A stretch of 64,000 nucleotides of DNA from assembly GCF_014650675.1 (NCBI RefSeq), contig NZ_BMVK01000008.1, positions 124,001 through 188,000 of the forward strand, in the 5' to 3' direction. This DNA is from Streptomyces anulatus (GTDB lineage Bacteria; Actinomycetota; Actinomycetes; Streptomycetales; Streptomycetaceae). A model generated the notes under the pieces. It saw only the letters and a list, made by a program, of their open reading frames with translations, was not told where the DNA came from and made no database searches. The position numbers were made by a program, and so were the translations under genes. Within the stretch, counting starts at the first letter, position 1. Each line of letters starts with the position of its first letter. Below, in pieces: positions 32,165-40,312 of the stretch.

Positions 32165-33100
32165 TCAACCCGCCACCGGCGGGTTGAAGCGGTGGAATTC
32201 GGGTTCCGACCAGCGCAGCGGGGAGGCGGCGGCGATCTCCCGTACGGCGGTGACCTCGAACTCCACGAGGCGCTCCGCCCCCGGCACCCGCGCCACCTCG
32301 TCCGCGTCCCAGACCGTTCGGGCGAAGCCGGTCAGGTGGAGGGAGGACCCGGTGTCCCAGCCGGGCAGGAGAAGACCGGCGGCCGGGTTGAGTTCGAGGT
32401 TGCCCAGGGTCAGGAACATGCCGTTGCCCGCATAGTCGGGCCAGCGCAGCAGTCGGGACGTGAGCACCTGGACGAAGCCCGGGTTGCCGCCCCGGTGCGA
32501 GGCGTCGGCGTCGCCCCGGTCGGAGGCGGTGGCGACGAAGAAGGTGTCGGCGGCCCGCAGCGCCTCCTGCTGCGCGGGGTTCAGCGCGTCGCCGTCCGCG
32601 ACCGTGTGCCGCTGCCCGGTGTCCTCGCACGGGGCGATCCGGCGATGCTCGCGCACCTGGATGTACTTGGGGCAGTTGGCGACGGCCTCGTCGAGGTCGA
32701 CACGGAGCCCGCCCCCGGCGCGGACCGCCCGGCCGTTCATCCGCATCCGGCGACGGGTGGCCGGTTCGATGCCGATCATGCCGAGCCGGGCGGGGGCGGC
32801 CCCTGCCGTGCCCGCGCCGGACAGCAGACCGGCCAGCGGGTCGTCGGGCAGGGGCAGAGCCCCGATGACCAGGGTGTCCGGCGCGGGGACGCTCAGGAAT
32901 CCCGGTGCGCCGGTGAGCTGGGTCGCCCAGATCCGCCCCCACTCGTCCGCACCGCCCACCACCAGGAAGGGCTGCCGGCCGAGGAAGTCCGCCGCCACCT
33001 CGGGGATGTCGGAGCGGATGGCCCGCTGCGCGCCCGACGCCCGCCGGATGAGCCCCGCCCGCTCCTGCACGGCGATCTCACCCCGGTGATATCCACTCAT
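32165..33100 (-). CDS. pyridoxamine-phosphate-oxidase-like flavin-binding protein
   Basis: 311 residues. It has the split-barrel PPOX-like fold pattern: DFLGRQPFLVVGGADEWGRIWATQLTG, then a block with RLGMIGIEPATRRRMRMNGRAV, and a late FVQVLTS / GNGMFLTLGNLELNPAAGLLLPGWDTG block typical of tandem PPOX proteins. These bind FMN or F420 and reduce or oxidise small substrates. It lies 28 bases downstream of the VOC-family gene on the same strand, so the two may be co-expressed. Its stop converges on the crotonase stop 15 bases away. The substrate is unknown. Confidence 0.75.
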   Translation of the reverse strand: MSGYHRGEIAVQERAGLIRRASGAQRAIRSDIPEVAADFLGRQPFLVVGGADEWGRIWATQLTGAPGFLSVPAPDTLVIGALPLPDDPLAGLLSGAGTAGAAPARLGMIGIEPATRRRMRMNGRAVRAGGGLRVDLDEAVANCPKYIQVREHRRIAPCEDTGQRHTVADGDALNPAQQEALRAADTFFVATASDRGDADASHRGGNPGFVQVLTSRLLRWPDYAGNGMFLTLGNLELNPAAGLLLPGWDTGSSLHLTGFARTVWDADEVARVPGAERLVEFEVTAVREIAAASPLRWSEPEFHRFNPPVAG

Positions 33101-33128
33101 GGTCCCGCACCTTGCCTTTCTGCCGGTC

Positions 33129-33584
33129 CTAGAAGAAGCCGCAGGTGGGAGCAGCTTCGGTAGGTGCGTCCGCCGGGTCGGCCCCAGTCGGCGCGTAGAC
33201 CTCCAGGCGGATGCCGTCGGGGTCGGTGAAGAAGATGCCGCCCGAGGTGCCGCTCTCGCCGTGCGGCACGACGCCCTCGTGGGCGAACTCCGCGCCCAGC
33301 CCGCGCAGGACCTCCTCGGTGGCCCGGACCTCCTCGACGGAGTCCACCTGGAACGAGAGGTGGTGGAGACCGGGGAGGGCCGTCGCGAACGTGCCCTCGC
33401 TCTGCTGCCACAGGGTGACCACGAGCCGGGAGTCACGCCCCAGGAAGGCCCAGCGGCGATCGGCGTCCTTGCCCTCGGCCAGCACCTCGAAGTCGAAGAC
33501 CTCGCGGTAGAAGGCGGCCGAGCGTTCCAGGTCGGTGACGTTGAGGCCGACATGGCCGGTCTGGAGGTTCTTCGCCTCGCTCAT
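33129..33584 (-). CDS. VOC-superfamily (glyoxalase/dioxygenase-like) protein
   Basis: 151 residues with two beta-alpha-beta-beta-beta repeats. GHVGLNVTDLERSAAFYREVFDFEV opens the first and HHLSFQVDSVEEVRATEEVL the second. The C-terminal FFTDPDGIRLEVYAP carries the metal-binding Glu, matching the His of the first strand. Members are glyoxalases, epimerases, ring-cleaving dioxygenases or drug-binding proteins; at this size a single-domain dimer is expected. It heads a two-gene minus-strand unit with the PPOX-like gene and diverges from the CGNR regulator gene, suggesting that protein may control it. Confidence 0.8.
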   Translation of the reverse strand: MSEAKNLQTGHVGLNVTDLERSAAFYREVFDFEVLAEGKDADRRWAFLGRDSRLVVTLWQQSEGTFATALPGLHHLSFQVDSVEEVRATEEVLRGLGAEFAHEGVVPHGESGTSGGIFFTDPDGIRLEVYAPTGADPADAPTEAAPTCGFF

Positions 33585-33627
33585 GGATGATCCCGTTCCC
33601 TTGATCGGGGCCGCGAGGTGCTCGCGT

Positions 33628-33678
33628 AACCGTTGATACGAAGTTTGAGGGTTAGAAGAGGCAGCGTCAACCGGTGAT
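33628..33678. repeat. direct repeat AACCG-N-TGAT in a divergent promoter
   Basis: AACCGTTGAT at 33628 and AACCGGTGAT at 33669 share nine of ten bases and are 41 bases apart, close to four helical turns. They lie in the 169-base region between the VOC gene (minus) and the CGNR gene (plus). They may be a regulator's paired binding sites. Confidence 0.35.
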
Positions 33679-33753
33679 CTTCGTTTGGCTGGTTATGCTC
33701 GACGGACCAGCCATCCCCGCCCGCCTCCCCCGCGTGACGAAAGGAGCCCAGCC

Positions 33754-34335
33754 GTGCCGCACCCCTCCGGGGCCGACCCCCGGCCGCTGACCGGCGAGCC
33801 GCTCGCCATCGACCTGCTCAACACCCGCTGGATCGACGGGGACGGCCCGCACGACCTGCTGGACTCCGTCTCCGGTCTGGCCGTCTGGCTCGACAGCCCC
33901 CCGGTACGGGAACACCTCGGCCCCGACCCCGCCGCCGACCAGGCCTCGCTGGACCGGCTGCTCCTGGCCCGCGCGGCGCTCGACGCCCTGGCCACCACGG
34001 CCGCCCTCCGCGATCCGGCCACCCCCGAGCAGGCCGCCCGGCTGAACGAGGTCCTCCGCCACGGGCGCATCCGCCGCACACTGGGGCCCGACGGGGCACC
34101 GGAGTCCGTGGTGGAGGTGGACGAGCCGTCCTGGCTGCCCGCCTGGTACGCGGCGGAGAACTGGCTACGACTGGCCGTGGACCGACCCGAGCGCATCCGC
34201 TCCTGCGCGAACGACGCCTGCGTCCTGCACTTCCACGACGCGTCCAAGAACGGCACGCGCCGCTGGTGCTCCATGGCCGGCTGCGGCAACCGCGCGAAGG
34301 CGCAGCGCCACTACGCCCGGCGTTCCGGCACCTGA
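33754..34335 (+). CDS. ABATE / CGNR zinc-finger protein, putative stress regulator
   Basis: 193 residues. The N-terminal ABATE domain has ALAIDLLNTRW-like sequence and LLDSVSGLAVWL. The C-terminal zinc finger reads RSCANDACVLHFHDASKN, then RRWCSMAGCGNRAKAQRHY, giving four Cys and the CGNR signature. Such proteins are common single-gene regulators in Streptomyces and probably bind DNA. The GTG at 33754 has AGGAG 7 bases upstream. It is divergent from the VOC/PPOX pair, with a direct repeat in between. Confidence 0.88.
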   Translation: MPHPSGADPRPLTGEPLAIDLLNTRWIDGDGPHDLLDSVSGLAVWLDSPPVREHLGPDPAADQASLDRLLLARAALDALATTAALRDPATPEQAARLNEVLRHGRIRRTLGPDGAPESVVEVDEPSWLPAWYAAENWLRLAVDRPERIRSCANDACVLHFHDASKNGTRRWCSMAGCGNRAKAQRHYARRSGT

Positions 34336-34355
34336 CCGCCCGCACGGCTTCACAT

Positions 34356-34370
34356 CTGACGATCCGTCAG
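34356..34370. promoter_or_regulatory. CTGAC-type 15-bp palindrome, copy 3
   Basis: CTGACG-ATC-CGTCAG, perfect 6-bp arms. It ends 5 bases before the first ATG of the flavin reductase gene, so a bound repressor would cover its promoter or start. Confidence 0.6.
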
Positions 34371-34375
34371 CTCTA

Positions 34376-35002
34376 ATGGACGGCGTGATGGGACACGCAG
34401 GCATGGCCGCCACCGCCGTCCGGTACCTCAGGTCCGTCGGCGCCGCCACGACAGCCGCGCCGGGTACGCCGCCCGAGGCGCTGCCCCGGCCCGACCTGAG
34501 AGCAGTCCGGGACGACGAGCGGCTGCCCGTCGCCCCGGACGAGTTCCGGCGCGTGCTGGGCCACTTCGCCAGCGGCGTCACCGTGATCACCGCGCGCGAC
34601 GCGGACGGCCCCGCGGGCTTCGCCTGCCAGTCCTTCGCCTCGCTGTCGCTGGACCCGCCGCTGGTCTCCTTCATGGTCGCCCGTACGTCGACGACCTGGC
34701 CGCGCATCGCCCGCGCCGGCGCGTTCTGCGTGAACATCCTGGGGGCCGAACAGGGTGCGCTGTGCCGGGGGTTCGCGGTGAGCGGCGCCGACAAGTTCGC
34801 CGGAGTCGCCCACGGGGACGCCCCGGCGACCGGGTCGCCGCTGCTGGACTCCGTGCCCGCCTGGATCGACTGCCGCATCCACGCCGTCCACACCGGCGGC
34901 GACCACCTCATCGTGGTCGGCCGGGTGGAGGCGCTGGGCGCGTCGGACGAGGGCGAGCCGCTGCTGTTCCACCGGGGCGCGTTCGGCCGGTTCAGCCGCT
35001 GA
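34376..35002 (+). CDS. flavin reductase-domain protein (FMN reductase of two-component oxygenase)
   Basis: 208 residues. VLGHFASGVTVITARDADGPAGFACQSFASLSLDPPLVSFMVAR is the classical flavin reductase (HpaC/HsaB-type) FMN-binding core, followed by FCVNILGAEQGALCRGFA. Such proteins supply reduced FMN to a partner monooxygenase; no oxygenase gene is adjacent. The first ~50 residues are low-complexity and may not be translated: ATGs at 34376, 34388 and 34403 are all possible starts, and 34376 would be nearly leaderless. It belongs by its operator to the CTGAC regulon. Its 3' end overlaps the MFS gene's 3' end by 11 bases. Confidence 0.85.
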   Translation: MDGVMGHAGMAATAVRYLRSVGAATTAAPGTPPEALPRPDLRAVRDDERLPVAPDEFRRVLGHFASGVTVITARDADGPAGFACQSFASLSLDPPLVSFMVARTSTTWPRIARAGAFCVNILGAEQGALCRGFAVSGADKFAGVAHGDAPATGSPLLDSVPAWIDCRIHAVHTGGDHLIVVGRVEALGASDEGEPLLFHRGAFGRFSR

Positions 35003-36329
35003 GCCCGCCCGGTCTGTCCGTGACCGGGGCCTGGTCCGCGGCGTGACGCCGGCGGATCACCAGGGACATCAGCGCCGCCATCGCGCACAGCGCACCCGCC
35101 GCGTACCAGACCACGTCGTATCTGCCGAACACGTCCCGCGCGACCCCGCCGAGGAACGCCACGACCGCCGCGCCCACCTGGTGCGAGGCCAGCACCCAGC
35201 CGAAGACGATCGCGCTGTCGTCGCCGTACTGCTCGCGGCAGAGCGCCAGCGTCGGCGGGACCGTGGCGACCCAGTCCAGCCCGTAGAACACGATGAAGAA
35301 GATCATCGGCGGCTGCACCTCGGGGTAGATCAGCAGCGGCAGGAACAGCAGGGAGATGCCGCGCAGCGCGTAGTAGACGGCGAGCAGCCTGCGGGCGTCG
35401 AAGCGGTCGGTGAGCCAGCCGGAGAGGATCGTGCCGATGATGTCGAAGACGCCGATCACCGCGAGCAGCGAGGCCGCCACAACGGTGGGCATGTGGTTGT
35501 CGTGGGCGAACGGGACGAAGTGGGTGCGGATCAGACCGTTGGTGGAGGCCCCGCAGATCGCGAAGGCGCCCGCCAGCAGCCAGAACGGGCCGGTGCGGGC
35601 CGCGTCGAACAGCACGCGCACCGTCCGGCGCGCGGCGCCCCGGGCGGGTGCGGGCTTCGCCAGATACGTACCGCCGTACGGGGCCAGCCCCACGTCGGCC
35701 GGGTGGTCGCGCATCAGGAGCCAGACGAACGGGACGACGACGAGGGACGCCAGGGCGACGGTGACCGAGGCGGGCCGCCAGCCGTGTTGGTCGACGATCC
35801 AGGCGCAGAGCGGCAGGAAGACGAGCTGTCCGGAGGCCCCCGCCGCGGTGAGGATGCCGGTGACCAGACCTCGGCGGGTGACGAACCAGCGGTTGGTGAC
35901 GGTCGCGGCGAAGGCCATCGCCATGGACCCGGTACCGAGGCCGACGAGCAGCCCCCAGTAGATCATCAGCTGCCAGGAGGCGGTCATCCAGACACTGGCG
36001 ACCGCCCCGGCCGCCACCATGGTGAGCGCGATCGCCACGACCCGGCGGATACCGAAGCGGTCCATCAGCGCGGCGGCGAACGGCGCGGTCAGCCCGTACA
36101 GCGCCATGTCGATGGAGACCGCGAGCCCGATCTCGCCCCGGGACCAGCCGAACTCGTCGTGGAGCGGGTCGATGAGCAGTCCGGGCAGGGAGTTGAACGC
36201 CGCACCGCCGATGATCGTCACGAAGGTGACGGCGGCGACGATCCACGCCCGGTGGACGCGGGGACGTCGGCGCTTGTCGCGGGGCGGGCGCCGGTCGACC
36301 CGAGCGGCGTTTTCGACGGTTTCTGTCAC
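34992..36329 (-). CDS. MFS transporter, 12 TM, oxalate/formate-antiporter-like
   Basis: 445 residues with about twelve hydrophobic helices. The first loop reads MDRFGIRRV, the MFS motif A position, and the second half repeats it at GWLTDRFDARRL. A charged N-terminal tail of ~35 residues precedes helix 1. The start is a GTG at 36329. It resembles monocarboxylate/oxalate-formate-type carriers, which would suit uptake of the acid activated by the nearby CoA ligases, but the substrate is inferred. It is convergent with the flavin reductase gene and overlaps its end. Confidence 0.8.
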   Translation of the reverse strand: MTETVENAARVDRRPPRDKRRRPRVHRAWIVAAVTFVTIIGGAAFNSLPGLLIDPLHDEFGWSRGEIGLAVSIDMALYGLTAPFAAALMDRFGIRRVVAIALTMVAAGAVASVWMTASWQLMIYWGLLVGLGTGSMAMAFAATVTNRWFVTRRGLVTGILTAAGASGQLVFLPLCAWIVDQHGWRPASVTVALASLVVVPFVWLLMRDHPADVGLAPYGGTYLAKPAPARGAARRTVRVLFDAARTGPFWLLAGAFAICGASTNGLIRTHFVPFAHDNHMPTVVAASLLAVIGVFDIIGTILSGWLTDRFDARRLLAVYYALRGISLLFLPLLIYPEVQPPMIFFIVFYGLDWVATVPPTLALCREQYGDDSAIVFGWVLASHQVGAAVVAFLGGVARDVFGRYDVVWYAAGALCAMAALMSLVIRRRHAADQAPVTDRPGGLSG

Positions 36330-36457
36330 GGGGATCAGCTTCCCGGCCCGCGCGTTTCGTGACGAGTGGCCCGGAGGGCACGGTTCGCAGGGATCGGGCC
36401 ACGCCCCGAAGGACGGCGGACCGGTGGGCGGCGGACCGGTCTCCGCGCCCTGCGAGG

Positions 36458-36910
36458 TCATCGGGACGCAGCGGCCCCGGGAGCGCGTCCGGCAGCGGAG
36501 GCGGCGCGCCGCCGGACCCCCGTGTGCACGGCCCAGGCCGCCGCCGCGCCGACCGCGTACCAGAACAGGTCCGGTGCGTTGAAGGTCGAGCCGAACACCA
36601 GCCGGGCCGCCGTACTGTGCGCCGACCACTCCGCCGGTACGCCGGTGAGCTGCGCGAACTCCACCGCCCAGCTCAGGCCGAGCGCCGTGGAGGCCACCGC
36701 GGCCGGCCGTGCGCGGGGCGCGCAGAGGGCGACGAGGGCGCAGAGCAGCACCGTGTAGAGCGCGCTCCCGGCGTACTTGGCGAAGGCGCCGTCCGCTCCG
36801 GCGCGGACGGCCAGCCCCGCGGCGACGGTGACGACGGCCGCCACCGCCGCGACCGCGCGCACCCCGAGGGTGTGAGCCGTGAGCGCCTCGGGCCGCGCCG
36901 GCGGCCTCAT
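36458..36910 (-). CDS. small four-TM membrane protein, DUF2809-like
   Basis: 150 residues with four predicted hydrophobic segments. The segment STFNAPDLFWYAVGAAAAW matches the conserved FxxxDLxWYxxG pattern of DUF2809 proteins, and AVEFAQL matches the helix before it. Function is unknown for the family. Its ATG overlaps the stop of the MFS gene upstream, so the two are co-translated. The 128 bases between its stop and the neighbouring MFS start (36329) hold no gene and would carry that gene's promoter. Confidence 0.8.
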   Translation of the reverse strand: MRPPARPEALTAHTLGVRAVAAVAAVVTVAAGLAVRAGADGAFAKYAGSALYTVLLCALVALCAPRARPAAVASTALGLSWAVEFAQLTGVPAEWSAHSTAARLVFGSTFNAPDLFWYAVGAAAAWAVHTGVRRRAASAAGRAPGAAASR

Positions 36911-38286
36911 ACGAGCCCGATCCTCTTGAGCTGCCGGATCGGGCGGGCCACCAGCAGCACCGCCACCACTCCCATGTTGATCACGGCCGCCGCCACCAGC
37001 AGCTCCGGCGCCCCGACCGCCTCGGCCACCGGTCCCGCCAGGGCGCGGCCCGCCGCGACCATCAGGAGCGAGCCGGCCACGTCGTAGGCGTGCAGCCGGT
37101 TCAGGGCCTCCGGCGGGACGTGCGTCTGGACCGTCGTGGACCACATCACCAGCCAGAACGCGGCCGATCCGCCCGCCAGCAACTGCCCCGCCGCCAGCAC
37201 CGGCAACGGCATCCCGAGCGCCAGCACCAGCAGGCTCACCGCGACCAGCGGCAGCGCCACCGCCCCCGCCGCCAGCGGATGCGACGGGCGCAGCCGCAGG
37301 GCCAGGAGTCCGCCGACGACGCTGCCCGCCCCGTTCACCGCCATCAGCATCCCGTACGCCCCCGAGCCGTGCGCCTCGGTGACCAGGACGGCGGTCAGCG
37401 GGAGCATCGGGCCGAGGACCGCGAAGCCGTACACCGTCCAGACCGCGATCACACCCCACAGCCAGGACCGGGCCCGGAACTCCCGCCACCCGTCGACCAG
37501 TTCGGCGGCGAACGTGCCGCGCGCCGCGTCGTCGTGCGGGGCCGGGGCCAGCCGCATCAGGAAGAGGCAGACTCCGGAGACCGCGAAGGTCGCCGCGTTC
37601 GCCGCGTAGACGGCCCCGGCGCTGGCGATGCCGACGAGCGCCCCGGCGAAGGCGGGTCCGGCCATGGTCATCAGCGCTTCCGCGACCCGCAGGACGGCGT
37701 TGGCGCGCTGGACGTCGGTGGAGACGCGCGGCACGGTCGAGGCGACCCCGGGCTGGAAGAGCGCCGCGCCGACGCCGGCCACCGAGCTGAGGACGTACAC
37801 CGCCCACAGCGGCGGGTTGCCCGTCGCGAAGGTCACGGCCAGCACGGAGGCGCCGCCCAGCCGCAGAACGTCGGCGATGATCATCATGCGGCGCGGGGTG
37901 AACCGGTCGGCGAGCACCCCGCCGAACAGGACGAACACCGCCAGCGGCCCCATCCAGGCGGCGAGTGCGAAGCCGACCGACGATGCGGGCCGCCCCGCGC
38001 CCAGCAGCCCGGCGGTCAGGGCCACCGGGATCATGCCGTCGCCGAAGAGCGCGACCGTACGGGCCACGAAGAAGTAGCGGAAGTTGCGGTTCCAGAGCCC
38101 CGAGGGGCCGGGCGCGGAACCGAAGGAGGACCCGGAGCCCAGGCCCGATCCGGCGGGGCCGCCCGGTCCGCCGGGATCGAGCGGAGGCAGGGTCGGGAGC
38201 TGGTTCGGGACCTGGTTCGGGTTCGGGGTCGTTCGGGTGTCGCACGCGGCGTCGGGAATGGACGCGCGCTCTGTCGGCTTCTCCAT
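36907..38286 (-). CDS. MFS exporter, EntS/MFS_3 type
   Basis: 459 residues. A Gly/Pro-rich cytoplasmic tail of ~65 residues is followed by NRNFRYFFVARTVALFGDGMIPVAL, the typical start of MFS_3 exporters (enterobactin- or macrolide-exporter like). Motif A reads GGVLADRFTPRRMM. Ten to twelve hydrophobic helices follow. It would export a drug or metabolite by proton antiport. The gene diverges from the GlxA-type regulator at 38360 across a 73-base promoter region with two palindromes, so that regulator probably controls it. It is coupled to the DUF2809-like gene. Confidence 0.82.
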   Translation of the reverse strand: MEKPTERASIPDAACDTRTTPNPNQVPNQLPTLPPLDPGGPGGPAGSGLGSGSSFGSAPGPSGLWNRNFRYFFVARTVALFGDGMIPVALTAGLLGAGRPASSVGFALAAWMGPLAVFVLFGGVLADRFTPRRMMIIADVLRLGGASVLAVTFATGNPPLWAVYVLSSVAGVGAALFQPGVASTVPRVSTDVQRANAVLRVAEALMTMAGPAFAGALVGIASAGAVYAANAATFAVSGVCLFLMRLAPAPHDDAARGTFAAELVDGWREFRARSWLWGVIAVWTVYGFAVLGPMLPLTAVLVTEAHGSGAYGMLMAVNGAGSVVGGLLALRLRPSHPLAAGAVALPLVAVSLLVLALGMPLPVLAAGQLLAGGSAAFWLVMWSTTVQTHVPPEALNRLHAYDVAGSLLMVAAGRALAGPVAEAVGAPELLVAAAVINMGVVAVLLVARPIRQLKRIGLV

Positions 38287-38311
38287 CACGTCGCTAACCT
38301 GTACCAGCTCG

Positions 38312-38323
38312 TGGTCTATACCA
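38312..38323. promoter_or_regulatory. DasR-type (dre-like) palindrome TGGTCTATACCA
   Basis: It differs by one base from the dre core TGGTCTAGACCA bound by the GntR regulator DasR, which represses N-acetylglucosamine-controlled genes in Streptomyces. It is centred in the divergent promoter between the MFS exporter and the GlxA-type regulator. Another HutC-family GntR could bind it instead. Confidence 0.5.
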
Positions 38324-38325
38324 CT

Positions 38326-38340
38326 ACAGGAATTTCCTGT
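38326..38340. promoter_or_regulatory. 15-bp palindrome ACAGGAA-T-TTCCTGT
   Basis: Perfect 7-bp arms, 2 bases beyond the dre-like site and 20 bases before the regulator's GTG. It may be the autoregulatory site of the GlxA-type regulator. Confidence 0.45.
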
Positions 38341-38359
38341 GATCTTCGAGGAGGCCGCC

Positions 38360-39352
38360 GTGCCGCACCGCGTCGTCGTTCTGGCCCTCGACGGGCTGCT
38401 CCCCTTCGAACTGGGCATTCCCCAGCGGATCTTCGGCCGCAGTATCGGCACGGAGCCGGGCGGGAAGGGCAGGAAGCTGTACGACGTGGTGACCTGCTCC
38501 GTCCGCCCGCCGGGCCCGGTCCGGACCGACGCGGACTTCTCCATCCTGGTGGAGCGCGGCCCGGAGGCCCTCGCCACCGCCGACACGGTGGTCGTCCCCG
38601 CCTCCTACGAGCTGGGCCCGGTCTTCGACGAGGGGCGGCTCACCGAGGAGCTGGCCGCCGCACTCGCCCTGGTCAGGCCCGGCACCCGGATGGTCTCCAT
38701 CTGCACCGGCAGTTACGTCCTGGCGGCGGCCGGGTATCTCGACGGCCGCCCCGCCACCACGCACTGGTCCTCCGCCGACCACTTCCAGCGGACCTTCCCG
38801 CAGGTCCGCGTCGACCCGGGCGTCCTGTTCATCGACGACGGCGACGTCCTCACCTCCGCCGGGGTCGCCGCCGGGATCGACCTCTGCCTGCACCTGGTGC
38901 GGCGCGACCACGGGACGGCCGTCGCGAACGAGATCGCCCGCCGCACCGTCGTGCCCCCGCACCGGGACGGCGGGCAGGCCCAGTACATCCACCGGCCCGT
39001 CCCCGAGCCGCAGTTCGCGACCACCACCGGCGCCCGGGCCTGGGCGCTGACCCGCCTCGACCGGCCGATCCTGCTGCGGGACATGGCGGAGCACGAGGCG
39101 ATGAGCGTACGGACGTTCACGCGCCGCTTCCGCGAGGAGGTCGGGATCAGCCCCGGCCAGTGGCTCACCCAGCAGCGGGTGGAACGGGCCCGGCATCTGC
39201 TGGAGTCGACGGACCTGTCCATCGACCAGGTGGCCCGGGACGCGGGCTTCGGCACGGCGACCTCGCTGCGCCAGCACCTCCAGGCCGCCCTGGGCGTACC
39301 GCCGACGGCCTACCGGCGTACGTTCCGGTCCTCGGCGGACACCGCGTCCTGA
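38360..39352 (+). CDS. GlxA-family regulator (DJ-1/PfpI domain + AraC HTH)
   Basis: 330 residues. The N-terminal ~170 residues are a DJ-1/PfpI-like domain (VVVLALDGLLPFELGIPQRIFG, with the nucleophile-elbow Cys in SICTGSYVLAAAG). Residues ~225-320 are the AraC DNA-binding domain, with HEAMSVRTFTRRFREEVGISPGQWL and the second HTH VARDAGFGTATSLRQHL. Members bind small molecules and activate nearby genes. The GTG at 38360 has GAGGAGG 5 bases upstream. It is divergent from the exporter gene, its likely target. Confidence 0.9.
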   Translation: MPHRVVVLALDGLLPFELGIPQRIFGRSIGTEPGGKGRKLYDVVTCSVRPPGPVRTDADFSILVERGPEALATADTVVVPASYELGPVFDEGRLTEELAAALALVRPGTRMVSICTGSYVLAAAGYLDGRPATTHWSSADHFQRTFPQVRVDPGVLFIDDGDVLTSAGVAAGIDLCLHLVRRDHGTAVANEIARRTVVPPHRDGGQAQYIHRPVPEPQFATTTGARAWALTRLDRPILLRDMAEHEAMSVRTFTRRFREEVGISPGQWLTQQRVERARHLLESTDLSIDQVARDAGFGTATSLRQHLQAALGVPPTAYRRTFRSSADTAS

Positions 39353-39379
39353 GGCCCTCGCGCCTCGCCCGACACGCTC

Positions 39380-40168
39380 TCAGCCCCGGGGTGCCCGCAG
39401 GTCGTCGATCTCGGCCTCGTAGAGCAGGGCGGGGTCGAAGGCCATGCCGGTGAAGTGACCGGCCAGCTCCAGGGACAGCACGCCGTGCAGCCGGGTCCAG
39501 AACGTGATGGCCCGGTGGAGTGCGGCGGGCGGAGCCGGGTGGTCGCCGGCCCAGTCGCGGTGGCCGGCCAGGTGGGCGGCGAACGGGGTGGCGGGCGCGT
39601 CCGGTTCGAGGGCCGCGCAGGCGGTCAGCAGGTCGGCCATGATCTCCGACGAGATGCCGGTGATCTCGTCGGGCGCGTGGTAGCCGGGGACGGGGGTGCC
39701 GTAGATGAGGAAGTACCGGTGGGGGTCCGCCAGGGCCCAGTCGCGCAGGACGTGCGCGAGCCCGGCCGGGTCGGCGCCGGTGACGGCCGCCGCGTGGACG
39801 GCGTCGGCGAGGCTCCGGTACGCGTCCCGGATCAGCTCGGTGATCAGCTCGTCACGGCCGGCGAAGTAGCGGTACAGCGCGGGACCGCTCACGCCCATCT
39901 GCTTGGCGATCGCGTTGAGGGAGAGCGCGGAGGTGCCGGCCTCGGCGATCTGCTTCCACGCGTGCTCCTTGATCTCCGCGCGCACCTGGGCGCGATAGCG
40001 CTCGCGCGGGGTCGCCGCACCGGCTTTCGCGTCGCTCTTCGCACCGGTTTTCCCGCCGGCTTTCCCGCCGGTCTTCGCACCGGCCTTCCCGCCGCTCTTC
40101 GCGTCGGCATCGGCACCAGCTGCCGCGTCCGTATCCGCCGCGCCCGCCACGCCTGTCTTGTCGACCAT
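39380..40168 (-). CDS. TetR-family regulator with Lys/Ala/Gly-repeat N-terminal tail
   Basis: 262 residues. Residues ~1-50 are a low-complexity tail of repeated K-x-G-x-K units (for example GGKAGAKTGGKAGGKTG), like the tail of bacterial histone H1-type proteins. The TetR HTH is at ~residues 65-105, with ALSLNAIAKQMGVSGPALYRYFAGRDELITELI. The C-terminal domain is of TetR_C_13 (WHG) type, with RDWALADPHRYFLIYGTPVPGY. The tail should increase non-specific DNA binding. Its own promoter region holds the inverted repeat at 40212. It may repress the divergent SRPBCC gene. Confidence 0.88.
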   Translation of the reverse strand: MVDKTGVAGAADTDAAAGADADAKSGGKAGAKTGGKAGGKTGAKSDAKAGAATPRERYRAQVRAEIKEHAWKQIAEAGTSALSLNAIAKQMGVSGPALYRYFAGRDELITELIRDAYRSLADAVHAAAVTGADPAGLAHVLRDWALADPHRYFLIYGTPVPGYHAPDEITGISSEIMADLLTACAALEPDAPATPFAAHLAGHRDWAGDHPAPPAALHRAITFWTRLHGVLSLELAGHFTGMAFDPALLYEAEIDDLRAPRG

Positions 40169-40211
40169 GCTTCGCCACCACCTTCCCGACCCCGAAGCTA
40201 CCTGCTCAAAG

Positions 40212-40234
40212 TTTCGTTAGAAGGTATCACGAAA
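40212..40234. promoter_or_regulatory. inverted repeat TTTCGT-N11-ACGAAA, probable TetR self-operator
   Basis: Perfect 6-bp arms separated by 11 bases, 44 bases upstream of the TetR start and about 80 before the divergent SRPBCC gene. The layout is usual for TetR autorepression. Confidence 0.5.
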
Positions 40235-40312
40235 GCAGTTGACCCCCCGGTCCGCGTGCGTTACAACTTCTCACGAACGCAGAACCCTCTAGCTTCCTCA
40301 GGGAGTCCCGCC

